This document shows positions 1-8,309 of a stretch of DNA of 64,000 nucleotides, one piece after another. This stretch comes from Cellulophaga sp. L1A9 (GTDB lineage Bacteria > Bacteroidota > Bacteroidia > Flavobacteriales > Flavobacteriaceae): positions 3,348,001 through 3,412,000 of the forward strand of contig NZ_CP047027.1 of the NCBI RefSeq assembly GCF_009797025.1, written 5' to 3'. The notes under the pieces were generated by a model, which ran no database searches, had not been told where the DNA came from, and saw nothing but the letters and a program-made list of their open reading frames with translations. Positions within the stretch are counted from its first letter, which is position 1. Every line of letters begins with the position of its first letter. A program made the translations under genes and the position numbers.

Positions 1-1
1 C

Positions 2-316
2 CTCTTGACGTTCACCAATAACTTAAACAGAGAAAAAGAACGTATTTTTAATAGTGATGCTTTATTTCCGCCACAAAATACGCTAGATTGTATCTATTGT
101 TCTTCCATGCCTTGGATCCCTATAGAGGGCCATAAAGAGCCATTGAAGGGGGTTAAAGAGTCCGTTCCTAAATTTGCATTTGGGAAAGCCGTAGCAACGA
201 ATGGTGTCTTTGAAATGACCATTGCAGCAAGTGTAAATCACGCCTTAATAGATGGGTACCATCTAAGTTGCTTTTTTGATAAATTTCAAGAATTTTTAAA
301 TTCATATAAAAAATAG
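2..316 (+). CDS. Chloramphenicol acetyltransferase-like acyltransferase, C-terminal part (5' truncated by window)
   Basis: The reading frame is open to the left edge, so the gene starts outside the window; the TTG at 5 is only an internal codon. The visible C-terminal ~104 residues resemble the CAT fold. The segment VNHALIDGYHLSCFFDKFQEF matches the CAT active-site block (HHAxxDGYH in the family), but the first His is replaced by Asn (NHALIDG) while the second His and the Asp-Gly are kept. It lies 3 bp before the Fe-dehydrogenase gene, so it is likely co-transcribed with it and acylates something in the same pathway rather than conferring drug resistance. The substrate is unknown. Confidence 0.7.
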   Translation, partial: LLTFTNNLNREKERIFNSDALFPPQNTLDCIYCSSMPWIPIEGHKEPLKGVKESVPKFAFGKAVATNGVFEMTIAASVNHALIDGYHLSCFFDKFQEFLNSYKK

Positions 317-319
317 GTA

Positions 320-1396
320 ATGAGATACAGGAATTTTCCGATGGTACCTAGAGTGATATTTGGCAATGGAAGTTTTCTTCAATTGGGAGAGATTTTAATG
401 CCAAAACGTAAGAATTCTGAAGCGCCATTTATATTTCTTATAGATGATATTTTTGAGGGGCAAGCCTTGATAGCAGAAGTCCCCTTACTTTTTAACGATC
501 AAATAATATTTATTTCATCAGAAGAAGAACCTAAAACAGAGCAGGTAGATGTTTTGGTCGCAAAAATAAAAGAAAGCTTTTCTGAAATGCCTTCCGGTAT
601 TATCGGTATTGGAGGTGGTACATTATTAGATTTAGCCAAAGCGGTGGCTTTAATGCTTACCAACGAGGGTGGTGCAAAAGAATACCAAGGTTGGGACCTA
701 ATAAAAAAGCCTGCTATTTATCACGTAGGAATACCAACCATTAGCGGTACTGGTGCAGAAGTGTCTAGAACCACCGTATTAATGGGGCCAGAAAAGAAAT
801 TAGGAATTAATTCTGATCATACGCCTTTTGATCAGGTACTTTTAGATCCTAAACTTACCCAAGGAGTGTCAAAAGAACAATGGTTCTATACTGGAATGGA
901 TTGTTATATTCACTGTATAGAGTCGTTAAATGGCACATATTTAAATGCGTTCAGTCAAAGTTATGGGGAGAAAGCTTTAGAATTGTGTCACGAAGTATAT
1001 CTGACGGATATTTCTAAAGAACACTCTCGTGATAAATTAATGATGGCTTCTTGGCATGGCGGTATGAGTATTGCATATTCCCAGGTGGGTATTGCTCATG
1101 CGATGAGCTATGGCTTATCATACTTACTTGGTGTGAAGCACGGTATTGGAAACTGTTTGGTTTTTCAATATTTAGAAGAATTTTATCCTGAGGGTGTAAA
1201 GGTTTTTAAACAGATGCAAGAAAAGCACCAGATTAAAATGCCTACGGGTATTTGTGCAAATCTTACTGAAGAACAATTTGATATTATGATACATGTCTCA
1301 TTCGGGTTGGTTCCGCTTTGGGAAAATGCATTAGGAGATAATTGGAAAGAAATTATGACGTACGATCGTCTATTACAACTTTTTAAAAAGATATAA
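320..1396 (+). CDS. kdnB: Iron-containing alcohol dehydrogenase, KdnB-like (Kdo 8-oxidase)
   Basis: A 358-residue Fe-ADH family protein. The N-terminus (NFPMVPRVIFGNGSF) is the form I associate with KdnB, which oxidises Kdo at C8 on the way to 8-amino-Kdo in lipopolysaccharide. The dinucleotide-binding GIGGGTLLD is at about 96-104. Predicted metal ligands are Asp194 and His198 (GMDCYIHC), His260 (GIAHAMSY) and His274 (GVKHGIGN). It is packed between a CAT-like gene (3 bp gap) and plsC (19 bp gap), fitting an envelope-lipid operon. The partner aminotransferase KdnA is not visible and would have to lie left of the window. The family call is firm; the Kdo substrate is inferred from similarity of the N-terminus and context. 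Confidence 0.75.
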   Translation: MRYRNFPMVPRVIFGNGSFLQLGEILMPKRKNSEAPFIFLIDDIFEGQALIAEVPLLFNDQIIFISSEEEPKTEQVDVLVAKIKESFSEMPSGIIGIGGGTLLDLAKAVALMLTNEGGAKEYQGWDLIKKPAIYHVGIPTISGTGAEVSRTTVLMGPEKKLGINSDHTPFDQVLLDPKLTQGVSKEQWFYTGMDCYIHCIESLNGTYLNAFSQSYGEKALELCHEVYLTDISKEHSRDKLMMASWHGGMSIAYSQVGIAHAMSYGLSYLLGVKHGIGNCLVFQYLEEFYPEGVKVFKQMQEKHQIKMPTGICANLTEEQFDIMIHVSFGLVPLWENALGDNWKEIMTYDRLLQLFKKI

Positions 1397-1415
1397 TTTA
1401 AAAACAATTTGCCAT

Positions 1416-1967
1416 ATGATTCAGGCTATTGCAAAATTTATTTATTTTAAACTAATGGGGTGGACACTTGTTGGTGATTTTCCCGATGTTAAAAAGTGTG
1501 TCATGATTGTAGTGTCACATACCAGTTATACTGATTTTTTCTTAGGACTCTTAGTGCGGAGAATATGGAATGAAGAAATTAATTTTATAGGTAAAAAAAG
1601 TTTGTTCGTAGGGCCCATTGGTTGGTACCTAAAAAAAGTAGGGGGAGCACCAATTATTCGAAATAAAAATAGCGATACCGTCTCAGCTATCGTAGATATC
1701 TTTAATTCAAAAGAAAAATTTAGATTGTCTCTGTCGCCAGAAGGAACGCGAAATAAAGTGACGGAATGGAAAACAGGATTTTATTTTATTGCAAAAGCTG
1801 CAAAAGTACCTGTAGTTATGGTGGCTTTTGATTACGGTAAAAAGCAAATTAGAATATCAAAAGCATATTTTACTACTGATGATCAAGAAGCTGATTTTAA
1901 ACTGTATAAGTCTTTTTTTAAAGGCGTATTGGGTAGAATTCCTAAGAAAAGTTATATAGATGAATAG
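1416..1967 (+). CDS. 1-acyl-sn-glycerol-3-phosphate acyltransferase (PlsC family)
   Basis: A 183-residue acyltransferase of the LPLAT family, short for PlsC but complete across the catalytic core. The HX4D motif is HTSYTD (His35-Asp40) and the phosphate-binding motif is PEGTR (108-112). A GPIGWYLKKVGGAPIIR stretch forms the intervening substrate-binding block. There is no long N-terminal membrane anchor beyond a weakly hydrophobic start. It transfers an acyl chain to a lysophospholipid or a related lipid at the membrane. It is the last gene of the CAT-kdnB-plsC run; a shared terminator lies downstream. Confidence 0.85.
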   Translation: MIQAIAKFIYFKLMGWTLVGDFPDVKKCVMIVVSHTSYTDFFLGLLVRRIWNEEINFIGKKSLFVGPIGWYLKKVGGAPIIRNKNSDTVSAIVDIFNSKEKFRLSLSPEGTRNKVTEWKTGFYFIAKAAKVPVVMVAFDYGKKQIRISKAYFTTDDQEADFKLYKSFFKGVLGRIPKKSYIDE

Positions 1968-2121
1968 TGTTTTTATTTTTTAACACCCCTCTATATAGAT
2001 TTCTCGGAAGTATGGAAAACTAGAAAAAAATGCTGAACTGGTTGTTTATATAAATTTTATGGCAATGACTATGACCAACGCCGCGGTTAGAGCTTCATCA
2101 TTATAGTTTTATTCTGATAAT

Positions 2122-2156
2122 AAAAAACCTGTTGATTGGTGTCAACAGGTTTTTTT
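2122..2156. terminator. Bidirectional intrinsic terminator
   Basis: A perfect 9-bp stem ACCTGTTGA / TCAACAGGT (2127-2135 / 2142-2150) with a 6-nt loop is flanked by A-run and T-run. It can end transcription from plsC on the left and from yebC on the right. Confidence 0.9.
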
Positions 2157-2180
2157 ATAAGACGTAAAATCAAATTAAGA

Positions 2181-2891
2181 CTATTCTTGCATTGTGTGAT
2201 ATACGTTTTGTACATCATCATCTTCTTCTAATTTTTCTAAAAGCTTCTCAACATCAGCAGCTTCTTCTTCATTGAGTTCTTTGGTAACCTGAGGAATTCT
2301 TTCAAAACCTGAAGATAAAATTTCTAGTTCTCTAGTTTCCAATTCTTTTTGAATTGCACCAAAACTTCCAAAGGGGGCATAGATTAAAATACCATCTTCA
2401 TCCGCAAAAACCTCTTCCGCACCAAAATCAATCATTTCTAATTCTAGTTCTTCAGGATCAATGCCGTCTGCAGGAATTCTAAAATTACAGGTATGGTCAA
2501 ACATAAACTCTACGGAACCAGAAGTACCCATGCTTCCATTGCATTTGTTAAAATAGCTACGAACATTTGCAACCGTTCTAGTGTTGTTATCGGTAGCGGT
2601 TTCTACTAAAATTGCTATTCCGTGAGGTGCATAGCCTTCAAAAAGGACTTCTTTAAAATCGCCTAAACTTTTGTCGCTAGCTCTTTTGATGGCACGCTCC
2701 ACATTATCCTTAGGCATATTAATTGCCTTTGCATTCTGTATTATAGCTCTTAATCTTGAATTGGTATCGGGATCAGGACCACCTTCTTTTACGGCCATTA
2801 CAATATCTTTTCCAATACGTGTAAACGCCTTAGACATTGCGGACCATCTTTTCATTTTACGTGCCTTTCTAAACTCAAAAGCTCTTCCCAT
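2181..2891 (-). CDS. yebC: YebC/PmpR family DNA-binding regulatory protein
   Basis: A 236-residue protein of the YebC/TACO1 family, of normal length. It begins MGRAFEFRKARKMKRWS and contains the family blocks DPDTNSRLRAIIQNAKAINMP and NMPKDNVERAIKRA, followed by the acidic C-terminal region (EDDDVQNVYHTM). Family members act as regulators or, as recent work suggests, as factors helping ribosomes through difficult sequences; the exact role here cannot be read from the sequence. It is the last gene of a leftward run gcvT-glsA-SDR-PCD-yebC, 77 bp after the PCD gene, and ends at a strong terminator. Confidence 0.93.
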   Translation of the reverse strand: MGRAFEFRKARKMKRWSAMSKAFTRIGKDIVMAVKEGGPDPDTNSRLRAIIQNAKAINMPKDNVERAIKRASDKSLGDFKEVLFEGYAPHGIAILVETATDNNTRTVANVRSYFNKCNGSMGTSGSVEFMFDHTCNFRIPADGIDPEELELEMIDFGAEEVFADEDGILIYAPFGSFGAIQKELETRELEILSSGFERIPQVTKELNEEEAADVEKLLEKLEEDDDVQNVYHTMQE

Positions 2892-2968
2892 TTCTAATCT
2901 GATTATAATATTAGTACTTACAAATTTAACACAATTTGCATTTTTAACAAGTGAAAGTTAAAGTTACG

Positions 2969-3256
2969 TTATTCACTATCAATAATACTCTCAATAGCCC
3001 TTGCTAATCGAAAGTCTTTTTCTGTGACACCCTCTACATCGTGTGTGTTTAAACGAATATGTAGTGAATTGTATACGTTGCTCCAATCTGGGTGGTGCCC
3101 TTGTGCTTCACATTCAAAAGCTATACGCGTCATGATGGTAAAGGCTTCTTTAAAATTTTCAAATTGAAAAGAGGTTTCAATCGCTCCATCAATGTATTCC
3201 CAACCCTCTAATTGTTCTAAAATTCGTTCTATTTCTAGTAAACTTAATGCTTCCAT
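2969..3256 (-). CDS. 4a-hydroxytetrahydrobiopterin dehydratase (pterin carbinolamine dehydratase)
   Basis: A 95-residue protein with the family signature GHHPDWSNVYN (His54, His55, Trp58) and a second conserved His in RLNTHD (His72). It dehydrates 4a-hydroxytetrahydropterin to recycle the cofactor of aromatic amino acid hydroxylases; in bacteria it can also serve molybdopterin-linked roles. No phenylalanine hydroxylase gene is seen in the window. It sits 24 bp after the SDR gene in the same leftward operon. The length and motif are typical, so the family call is firm. Confidence 0.93.
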   Translation of the reverse strand: MEALSLLEIERILEQLEGWEYIDGAIETSFQFENFKEAFTIMTRIAFECEAQGHHPDWSNVYNSLHIRLNTHDVEGVTEKDFRLARAIESIIDSE

Positions 3257-3280
3257 ATCTATTTTTTTTATAATTATATT

Positions 3281-4102
3281 TTAGCCTATGACATGATCAT
3301 TTATGATTTCTTCGTAGGTTGTTTGATAATTTTTCGGGAGTTTATTATCCTTAGGTAAAACAGCCAGATACCGTTCTTCATTGGTGGTATATACACTTTT
3401 AAATAATGGCGTAAAATTGCCGACGCGTTTTAAGATTTCTTGTACAAACTCATCGTGGTGTACTAAATCATTACTCCCCAAATGATAAATTCCACTTTTA
3501 TCCTTACTGATTAAATAGTGTATTTGCTGTGTTAGCTTTAAATCATGGGTAACGTTTAAAACAAGATTAGGGAAAACCTCTACAGGTTCGTTGTTCAAAA
3601 TGCTTGCTTTCATCTCTTTTATTCTTGGGGAACCATTCCCAAATACCATAGGTACTCTCAAAATCGCCATTTTTTCTTTTGGAATACGTAGCAACATATT
3701 TTCTATTTTAATCTTTAAGCGACCATAGATACTTTCAGATAAAGTTTTGTCGTATTCATAAGAAGGGTACTTGCTATAGGAGTCAAAGACATTTGCAGAA
3801 GAAATGAAATAGAGTTTACAGTTGTTTTGCATAACATACTCTACTAAGTGTTCGTGCGCAATAATTTGGGCTGGGAAATTACCGCGTAGGGCAGACACGA
3901 TGATATCTGGTTGCACTGCTTCTAAAATCTCATGAATATCATCTTCTTCTAAATTATAACTGTAAAATTGCTTGTTTTTATCAAACCCTTTGCGCGCGGT
4001 AAAATAGGTGCCATACGTATTAAAGTAGTTACATAACTCCTTATATATAGCATTACCTATAAAGCCACTGGCTCCAAGAATAAGAATTTTCTTTTTGTCC
4101 AC
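3281..4102 (-). CDS. NAD(P)-dependent sugar-nucleotide reductase-like SDR (RmlD-type)
   Basis: A 273-residue extended SDR. The Rossmann glycine motif GASGFIGNAI is at 10-19. The catalytic region has SSANVFDSYSKYPSYEYDKT followed by a YGRLKIKIE stretch, which gives the Tyr-xxx-Lys pair. The overall pattern resembles dTDP-4-dehydrorhamnose reductase (RmlD) and related NAD-dependent reductases, but no other rhamnose genes are present, so the substrate is unknown. The gene is 3 bp downstream of glsA and clearly in the same transcript as gcvT-glsA. Confidence 0.75.
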   Translation of the reverse strand: MDKKKILILGASGFIGNAIYKELCNYFNTYGTYFTARKGFDKNKQFYSYNLEEDDIHEILEAVQPDIIVSALRGNFPAQIIAHEHLVEYVMQNNCKLYFISSANVFDSYSKYPSYEYDKTLSESIYGRLKIKIENMLLRIPKEKMAILRVPMVFGNGSPRIKEMKASILNNEPVEVFPNLVLNVTHDLKLTQQIHYLISKDKSGIYHLGSNDLVHHDEFVQEILKRVGNFTPLFKSVYTTNEERYLAVLPKDNKLPKNYQTTYEEIINDHVIG

Positions 4103-4105
4103 TTA

Positions 4106-5020
4106 TTAAAAAATTGACTGCTTTGTAGCAGTAGTTAGCATTTCTAATGCTAGCATGCCTAATTTAGAATTTCCTTTTTTGTTTAGACCGGGAGACCAAG
4201 TTGCAACGCAGTAATTATCAGGCAATAGCGCAATAATGCCACCACCAACACCACTTTTTCCAGGTAAGCCTACTTCAAAAGCAAATTCCCCGGCTTCATC
4301 ATAGAAGCCACAGGTAAGCATTAATGCATTAATTCGTTTTACTTGGCTAGTGGTTAAATAGGTTTTGTTTTGCAAACATTTTCCTCGATTCATAAAAACG
4401 AAAAATAACTTGGTAAGCTGATTGCAGTTTAAGGATAAAGAACATTGGTGAAAATAAAAATCAAGTACGGTATCTACATCGTTGTGTAAATTTCCATAAG
4501 ATTTTAAAAGATTGGCAGCTGCATAGTTTCTAAATCCTGTTTCCTTTTCAGATTTTGCAACTTCAGGGTCAAATTTAATACTTTTATCTCCTGATATGTC
4601 TTGTATATATGTTAAAAAGTCTTCTTTCGGGTTTTTTAATTTTGATACTAAAACATCTGCGACAACAATGGCTCCAGCATTAATCAATGGATTTCTTGGA
4701 ATACCATTTTCTAATTCTAATAAGGATAAATGATTGAACGGATCGCCAGAGGGTTCTACATCAACACGCTTCCAAAGGTCTTCTCCAATAAGCCCAATAG
4801 CTTGGCTAAGGGACAATACTTTAGAAATACTTTGAATAGAAAAAGCTTCTTGAGAATCGCCCACAGAAAATTCATTTCGGTTTGCATCAATAATGTGCAT
4901 GCCAAATTTTTTAGGATCTATTTTTGAGAGCTCCGGAATATAACGAGCTACTTGCCCTCGATCAGAAACTTTTTTAATTTCTTGTTGTATGTGTTGAAGT
5001 ATTTCTGGGTACTTGATCAT
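4106..5020 (-). CDS. glsA: Glutaminase
   Basis: A 304-residue glutaminase of the serine-dependent beta-lactamase-fold family. The catalytic Ser-x-x-Lys lies in FSIQSISKVLSL (Ser64, Lys67). Other blocks include NPLINAGAI around the substrate pocket and SGVGGGIIALLP near the C-terminus. It hydrolyses glutamine to glutamate and ammonia in the cytoplasm. Its ATG overlaps the gcvT stop by one base (TAATG on the minus strand), indicating translational coupling with the glycine cleavage T-protein. Confidence 0.95.
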   Translation of the reverse strand: MIKYPEILQHIQQEIKKVSDRGQVARYIPELSKIDPKKFGMHIIDANRNEFSVGDSQEAFSIQSISKVLSLSQAIGLIGEDLWKRVDVEPSGDPFNHLSLLELENGIPRNPLINAGAIVVADVLVSKLKNPKEDFLTYIQDISGDKSIKFDPEVAKSEKETGFRNYAAANLLKSYGNLHNDVDTVLDFYFHQCSLSLNCNQLTKLFFVFMNRGKCLQNKTYLTTSQVKRINALMLTCGFYDEAGEFAFEVGLPGKSGVGGGIIALLPDNYCVATWSPGLNKKGNSKLGMLALEMLTTATKQSIF

Positions 5021-6105
5021 TAATTTTTATAAAAAGGTAATTTAACTATAGTTGCAGGAACAGCTTTTTTTCTAATTTGGATGTAAATTTTTTCACCTAC
5101 AGCACTAAGTGTTTTAGGAACATACCCTAATCCTATTCCTTTACCTAAAGAGGGCGACATAGTTCCAGAAGTAACAATACCAATTTTTTCTCCATTTGTA
5201 TTTACAATGTCATAATCATGACGGGGGATTCCTCTTTCATCTAACTCAAAAGCAATAAGTTTCCTTGTAGAACCTTCTGCTTTTTCTTTGGCTAAGTTTT
5301 CACTATTCACAAAGTCTTTTGTGAACTTAGTTACCCAACCTAAACCAGCTTCAATAGGAGAGGTCGTATCGTTAATATCATTACCATATAAACAATACCC
5401 CATTTCTAAACGTAAGGTATCTCTCGCGGCTAATCCAATAGGTTTAATTCCGAAAGCTTTACCCGCTTCAAATACCTTATTCCAAATTTGTGCTGCTTCA
5501 GTATTTTTACAATAAATTTCAAAACCTCCAGAACCAGTATAACCTGTAGCAGAAATTATAACATTGTCAATACCTGCAAACGGTGCCACCTCAAAAGTGT
5601 AAAATTTAATAGTAGCTAAATCTACATCGGTAAGAGACTGCATTGCTTCAACAGCTTTTGGCCCTTGGATGGCTAAAAGTGAATAATCTTCTGAAAGATT
5701 ACGCATATCTGCATTTATATCTTGATTGTATTTAGAGATATGGTTCCAATCTTTTTCAATATTAGAAGCATTTACTACCAATAAATATTGGGCATCTTTA
5801 ATTTGGTAAATGATTAAATCATCAACAATACCACTTGTTTCATTAGGCATGCAACTATATTGAGCCTTACCTATGGTAAGCTTAGATGCGTCATTAGAAC
5901 TTACTTTTTGGATTAAGGAAAGTGCATTTGGTCCACTAATTAAAAACTCGCCCATATGAGACACATCAAAAACACCTACACCAGTCCTTACGGTTTCATG
6001 TTCAATAGTTACGCCTTCATAAGATACAGGCATATTATATCCTGCAAAAGGAACAAGTTTTGCGCCTAATTCTTTGTGTATTTCTGTTAATGCGGTGTTT
6101 TTCAT
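5020..6105 (-). CDS. gcvT: Glycine cleavage system T protein (aminomethyltransferase)
   Basis: A 361-residue T-protein, full length. Typical blocks are the N-terminal FAGYNMPVSYEGVTIEHETVR, VFDVSHMGEF, and ATGYTGSGGFEIYC. It transfers the methylene carbon from aminomethyl-lipoyl H-protein to tetrahydrofolate, releasing ammonia. No gcvH or gcvP is in the window, so the glycine cleavage genes are split in this genome. It heads the leftward gcvT-glsA-SDR-PCD-yebC run. No glycine riboswitch was recognised in the ~195 bp upstream. Confidence 0.96.
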   Translation of the reverse strand: MKNTALTEIHKELGAKLVPFAGYNMPVSYEGVTIEHETVRTGVGVFDVSHMGEFLISGPNALSLIQKVSSNDASKLTIGKAQYSCMPNETSGIVDDLIIYQIKDAQYLLVVNASNIEKDWNHISKYNQDINADMRNLSEDYSLLAIQGPKAVEAMQSLTDVDLATIKFYTFEVAPFAGIDNVIISATGYTGSGGFEIYCKNTEAAQIWNKVFEAGKAFGIKPIGLAARDTLRLEMGYCLYGNDINDTTSPIEAGLGWVTKFTKDFVNSENLAKEKAEGSTRKLIAFELDERGIPRHDYDIVNTNGEKIGIVTSGTMSPSLGKGIGLGYVPKTLSAVGEKIYIQIRKKAVPATIVKLPFYKN

Positions 6106-6299
6106 TTCTAATTTATTTAGTCGTTCAAAATTATTGAAAATATGTTAGATACGTCCCCTTAATAGCAGAGAATATTTATATAGGAACAACACATATTTTC
6201 TCCTCGAGATTATCAATTCTTTAATAAAATCAGACAAAAAGGTGGATTTCATCGATTAAGTGACAATTAATTAGGAATTTAAATAATACAGCTCTATAA

Positions 6300-6337
6300 T
6301 TGGTCAACCAAATTGGTAATCCAAATTGGAGTACCAA
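6300..6337. promoter_or_regulatory. Three tandem TTGG-N4-CCAA operators, 13-bp period
   Basis: Three palindromic half-pairs TTGG-N4-CCAA start at 6300, 6313 and 6326, exactly 13 bp apart, 24 bp before the chosen start of the alginate lyase gene. The first is TTGGTCAACCAA. The TTGGTNNACCAA form resembles operators of GntR-family (FadR-type) hexuronate regulators such as UxuR/ExuR (TTGGTATACCAA, from memory). A matching array lies before the second lyase gene. A uronate-responsive repressor is inferred; it is not encoded in the window. Confidence 0.75.
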
Positions 6338-6361
6338 TTGAAACACTCAACTTTTAGTATT

Positions 6362-8098
6362 ATGAAAAACACACAAAAAATGATGAAATCAAAAACAGTT
6401 TTGAGACTTTTAACAGTGCCAATTTTAGCTTTGGCTTTTAATTGCGCAGAGAACGATCTTACAGAAAACGACAATTTATTAGTGTCGCCTAATGTGACTA
6501 TTTCTTCAACGAGCGCACAGACCATTCAAGCAGAAAATTTTGATGGTATGAGCGGAATCAATACAGAATCTACTTCAGATAGTGGAGGAGGAAGTAATGT
6601 TGGTTGGATAGATGCAGGAGATTATCTAGAGTATGATCTTACCGTACCAGCATCAGGAAGTTATAAATTTGAATTTAGAGTGGCCTCTAAGTCTAATACT
6701 TCTAAATTTGATTTTTATCAAGGTAATACAAAATTATCTAATGTTAACAAAACGGCTACTGGTGGATACCAAAGTTGGGTAACCACTTCTAAAACAGTTG
6801 ATTTATCTGCGGGAACTAGTACTTTAAAATTGCTTGCAACAGGTGGTGGATGGAACATTAACTGGATTAAAATTACTCCGGTAAGTGTAGGCCAGATTAG
6901 CGTAAGTGATAACCTTGCCTTAGGTAAAACGGCAGAACAATCTTCTAATTACTCTTCTAATGCAGGTCTTCCTGGTCTTGCTGTAGATGGGAATACTTCA
7001 GGAGCTTGGAGTCAAGGTAGTGTAACACATACATCAAATAGTTCTTCTCCTTGGTGGCAAGTTCGTTTAGGTGATGATTACACCATTGGTGATATTGTTA
7101 TTTGGAACAGAACAGATAGCTGTTGTTCTTCACGATTAAATGATTTTGATGTTTTTGTATATAATGATGCAGGAACTCAGGTTTATAAAACAACAATAAC
7201 TAGCACACCTAGTCCTTCAGTAACCATTAGTACAGGTGGGGTAACAGGATCTAGAGTTCGTATTAAATTAAAAGGAACAAATGCGTTATCATTAGCAGAA
7301 GTTCAGGTGTTTAGTGGAGAAAGTGATGGTGGAGGTACAGTAGACCCACCAACAGGTAATGCTTCTATCCCTTCAGATTTAATGAGCAACTGTAACCAAT
7401 GGAAAATTACATATCCTGACGGAGAAGAAGATAAAACACTTTGTGGGGAAGATAATAACGAATATTTCTATGTGAATAGCGCAAAGAACGGTTTAGTGTT
7501 TAGAGCTCCAATTCGTAGTAATAATGGGACTACTCCTAATTCTGATTATGTAAGATCTGAACTTAGAGAAAGAACAGAAGATGGTAAATCTGATATTTAC
7601 TGGACAACGGATGGTACACACGTAGTATATGTAAAACAAGCAATTACACATTTACCAATTGAAAAAGATCATTTAGTAGCAACACAAATACATGGAGATA
7701 AAGAAGCAGGTATTGATGATGCAATGGTATTGCGTTTAGAAGGTTCTAATTTATTTTTAAGTTTTAATGGTAATAAACTTAGAAGTGATGTAACGGTAAA
7801 ATCTAACTATAGCTTGGGGACAGTTCATGAAGTAATCTTCGAAGTTAAAGATGGTAAGCATTATTGTTACTATAGTGAAGATGGTGATCTAAGAAGTAAA
7901 TATCTTAATGGTACAGCTTCCTCTTACTTAGTAAAAGATGGTAGTAATAGTGTATTAATGGATATTGATTATGATCAATCCTATTTCAAGATTGGTAATT
8001 ATACACAAAGTAATGCAGAAGAAGAAGGTAGTTCTACCGGAAATTCTAATAATTATGGTGAAGTAGTGGTTTATGACTTTTTCGTAGATCATGATTAA
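6362..8098 (+). CDS. Multimodular PL7 alginate lyase lipoprotein (CBM6 + F5/8C + PL7)
   Basis: A secreted lipoprotein of 578 residues from the ATG at 6362; the frame extends upstream to a TTG at 6326 but that lies inside the operator array. A hydrophobic signal ends at a lipobox AFNC (Cys28). Then follow a CBM6-type module (about 54-175, with QAENFDGMSG and GWIDAGDYLEYDL), an F5/8C/CBM32-type module (about 180-310, with LALGKTAEQSS and WWQVRL) and a C-terminal PL7 lyase domain (about 335-578). The lyase shows RSELRER, TQIHGDK and YFKIGNYTQ, the three PL7 active-site blocks. It cleaves alginate by beta-elimination at the cell surface; QIH rather than QVH hints at guluronate-containing substrate. 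The PL7 domain is a close paralogue of the next gene. Confidence 0.93.
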   Translation: MKNTQKMMKSKTVLRLLTVPILALAFNCAENDLTENDNLLVSPNVTISSTSAQTIQAENFDGMSGINTESTSDSGGGSNVGWIDAGDYLEYDLTVPASGSYKFEFRVASKSNTSKFDFYQGNTKLSNVNKTATGGYQSWVTTSKTVDLSAGTSTLKLLATGGGWNINWIKITPVSVGQISVSDNLALGKTAEQSSNYSSNAGLPGLAVDGNTSGAWSQGSVTHTSNSSSPWWQVRLGDDYTIGDIVIWNRTDSCCSSRLNDFDVFVYNDAGTQVYKTTITSTPSPSVTISTGGVTGSRVRIKLKGTNALSLAEVQVFSGESDGGGTVDPPTGNASIPSDLMSNCNQWKITYPDGEEDKTLCGEDNNEYFYVNSAKNGLVFRAPIRSNNGTTPNSDYVRSELRERTEDGKSDIYWTTDGTHVVYVKQAITHLPIEKDHLVATQIHGDKEAGIDDAMVLRLEGSNLFLSFNGNKLRSDVTVKSNYSLGTVHEVIFEVKDGKHYCYYSEDGDLRSKYLNGTASSYLVKDGSNSVLMDIDYDQSYFKIGNYTQSNAEEEGSSTGNSNNYGEVVVYDFFVDHD

Positions 8099-8129
8099 AT
8101 AATAGTTTTTTTTTGAGTTAGTTAAGATT

Positions 8130-8165
8130 AAAGGGTATTTGCAGAAATGTGAATGCCCTTTTTTA
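8130..8165 (+). terminator. Intrinsic terminator after first alginate lyase
   Basis: The stem GGGTATT / AATGCCC (8133-8139 / 8152-8158, one T-G pair) with a 12-nt loop is followed by a run of T. It isolates the first lyase from the second, consistent with separate promoters. Confidence 0.75.
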
Positions 8166-8243
8166 TTGGTGCTAATTTTTGTAAAAATGAAACCATTCAA
8201 CGAAATAGTTAGTTTATAGCATAATTAAGTGCTATTAATTTAC

Positions 8244-8279
8244 GATATTTGTAATTGGTCAACCAATTTGGTTTACCAA
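8244..8279 (+). promoter_or_regulatory. Promoter and two TTGG-N4-CCAA operators of second alginate lyase
   Basis: Operators TTGGTCAACCAA (8255-8266) and TTGGTTTACCAA (8268-8279) are again 13 bp apart. A near-consensus -7 box GATATTTG (8244-8251, 7 of 8 to TAnnTTTG) lies immediately upstream. A protein bound to the operators would cover the transcription start, fitting repression lifted by an alginate breakdown product. Confidence 0.65.
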
Positions 8280-8309
8280 AAACAAACGAATAAACTCTAA
8301 TTTCATAGC

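Noticed and set aside
1183..1407. Antisense frames over kdnB, gap, poxB and other genes
   Set aside because: They have no family-like sequence and lie wholly within strongly supported genes on the other strand.
6326..6361. TTG start for the first alginate lyase, 12 codons upstream
   Set aside because: It falls within the third operator copy and would add a polar stretch before the signal peptide; the ATG at 6362 suits a lipoprotein signal.
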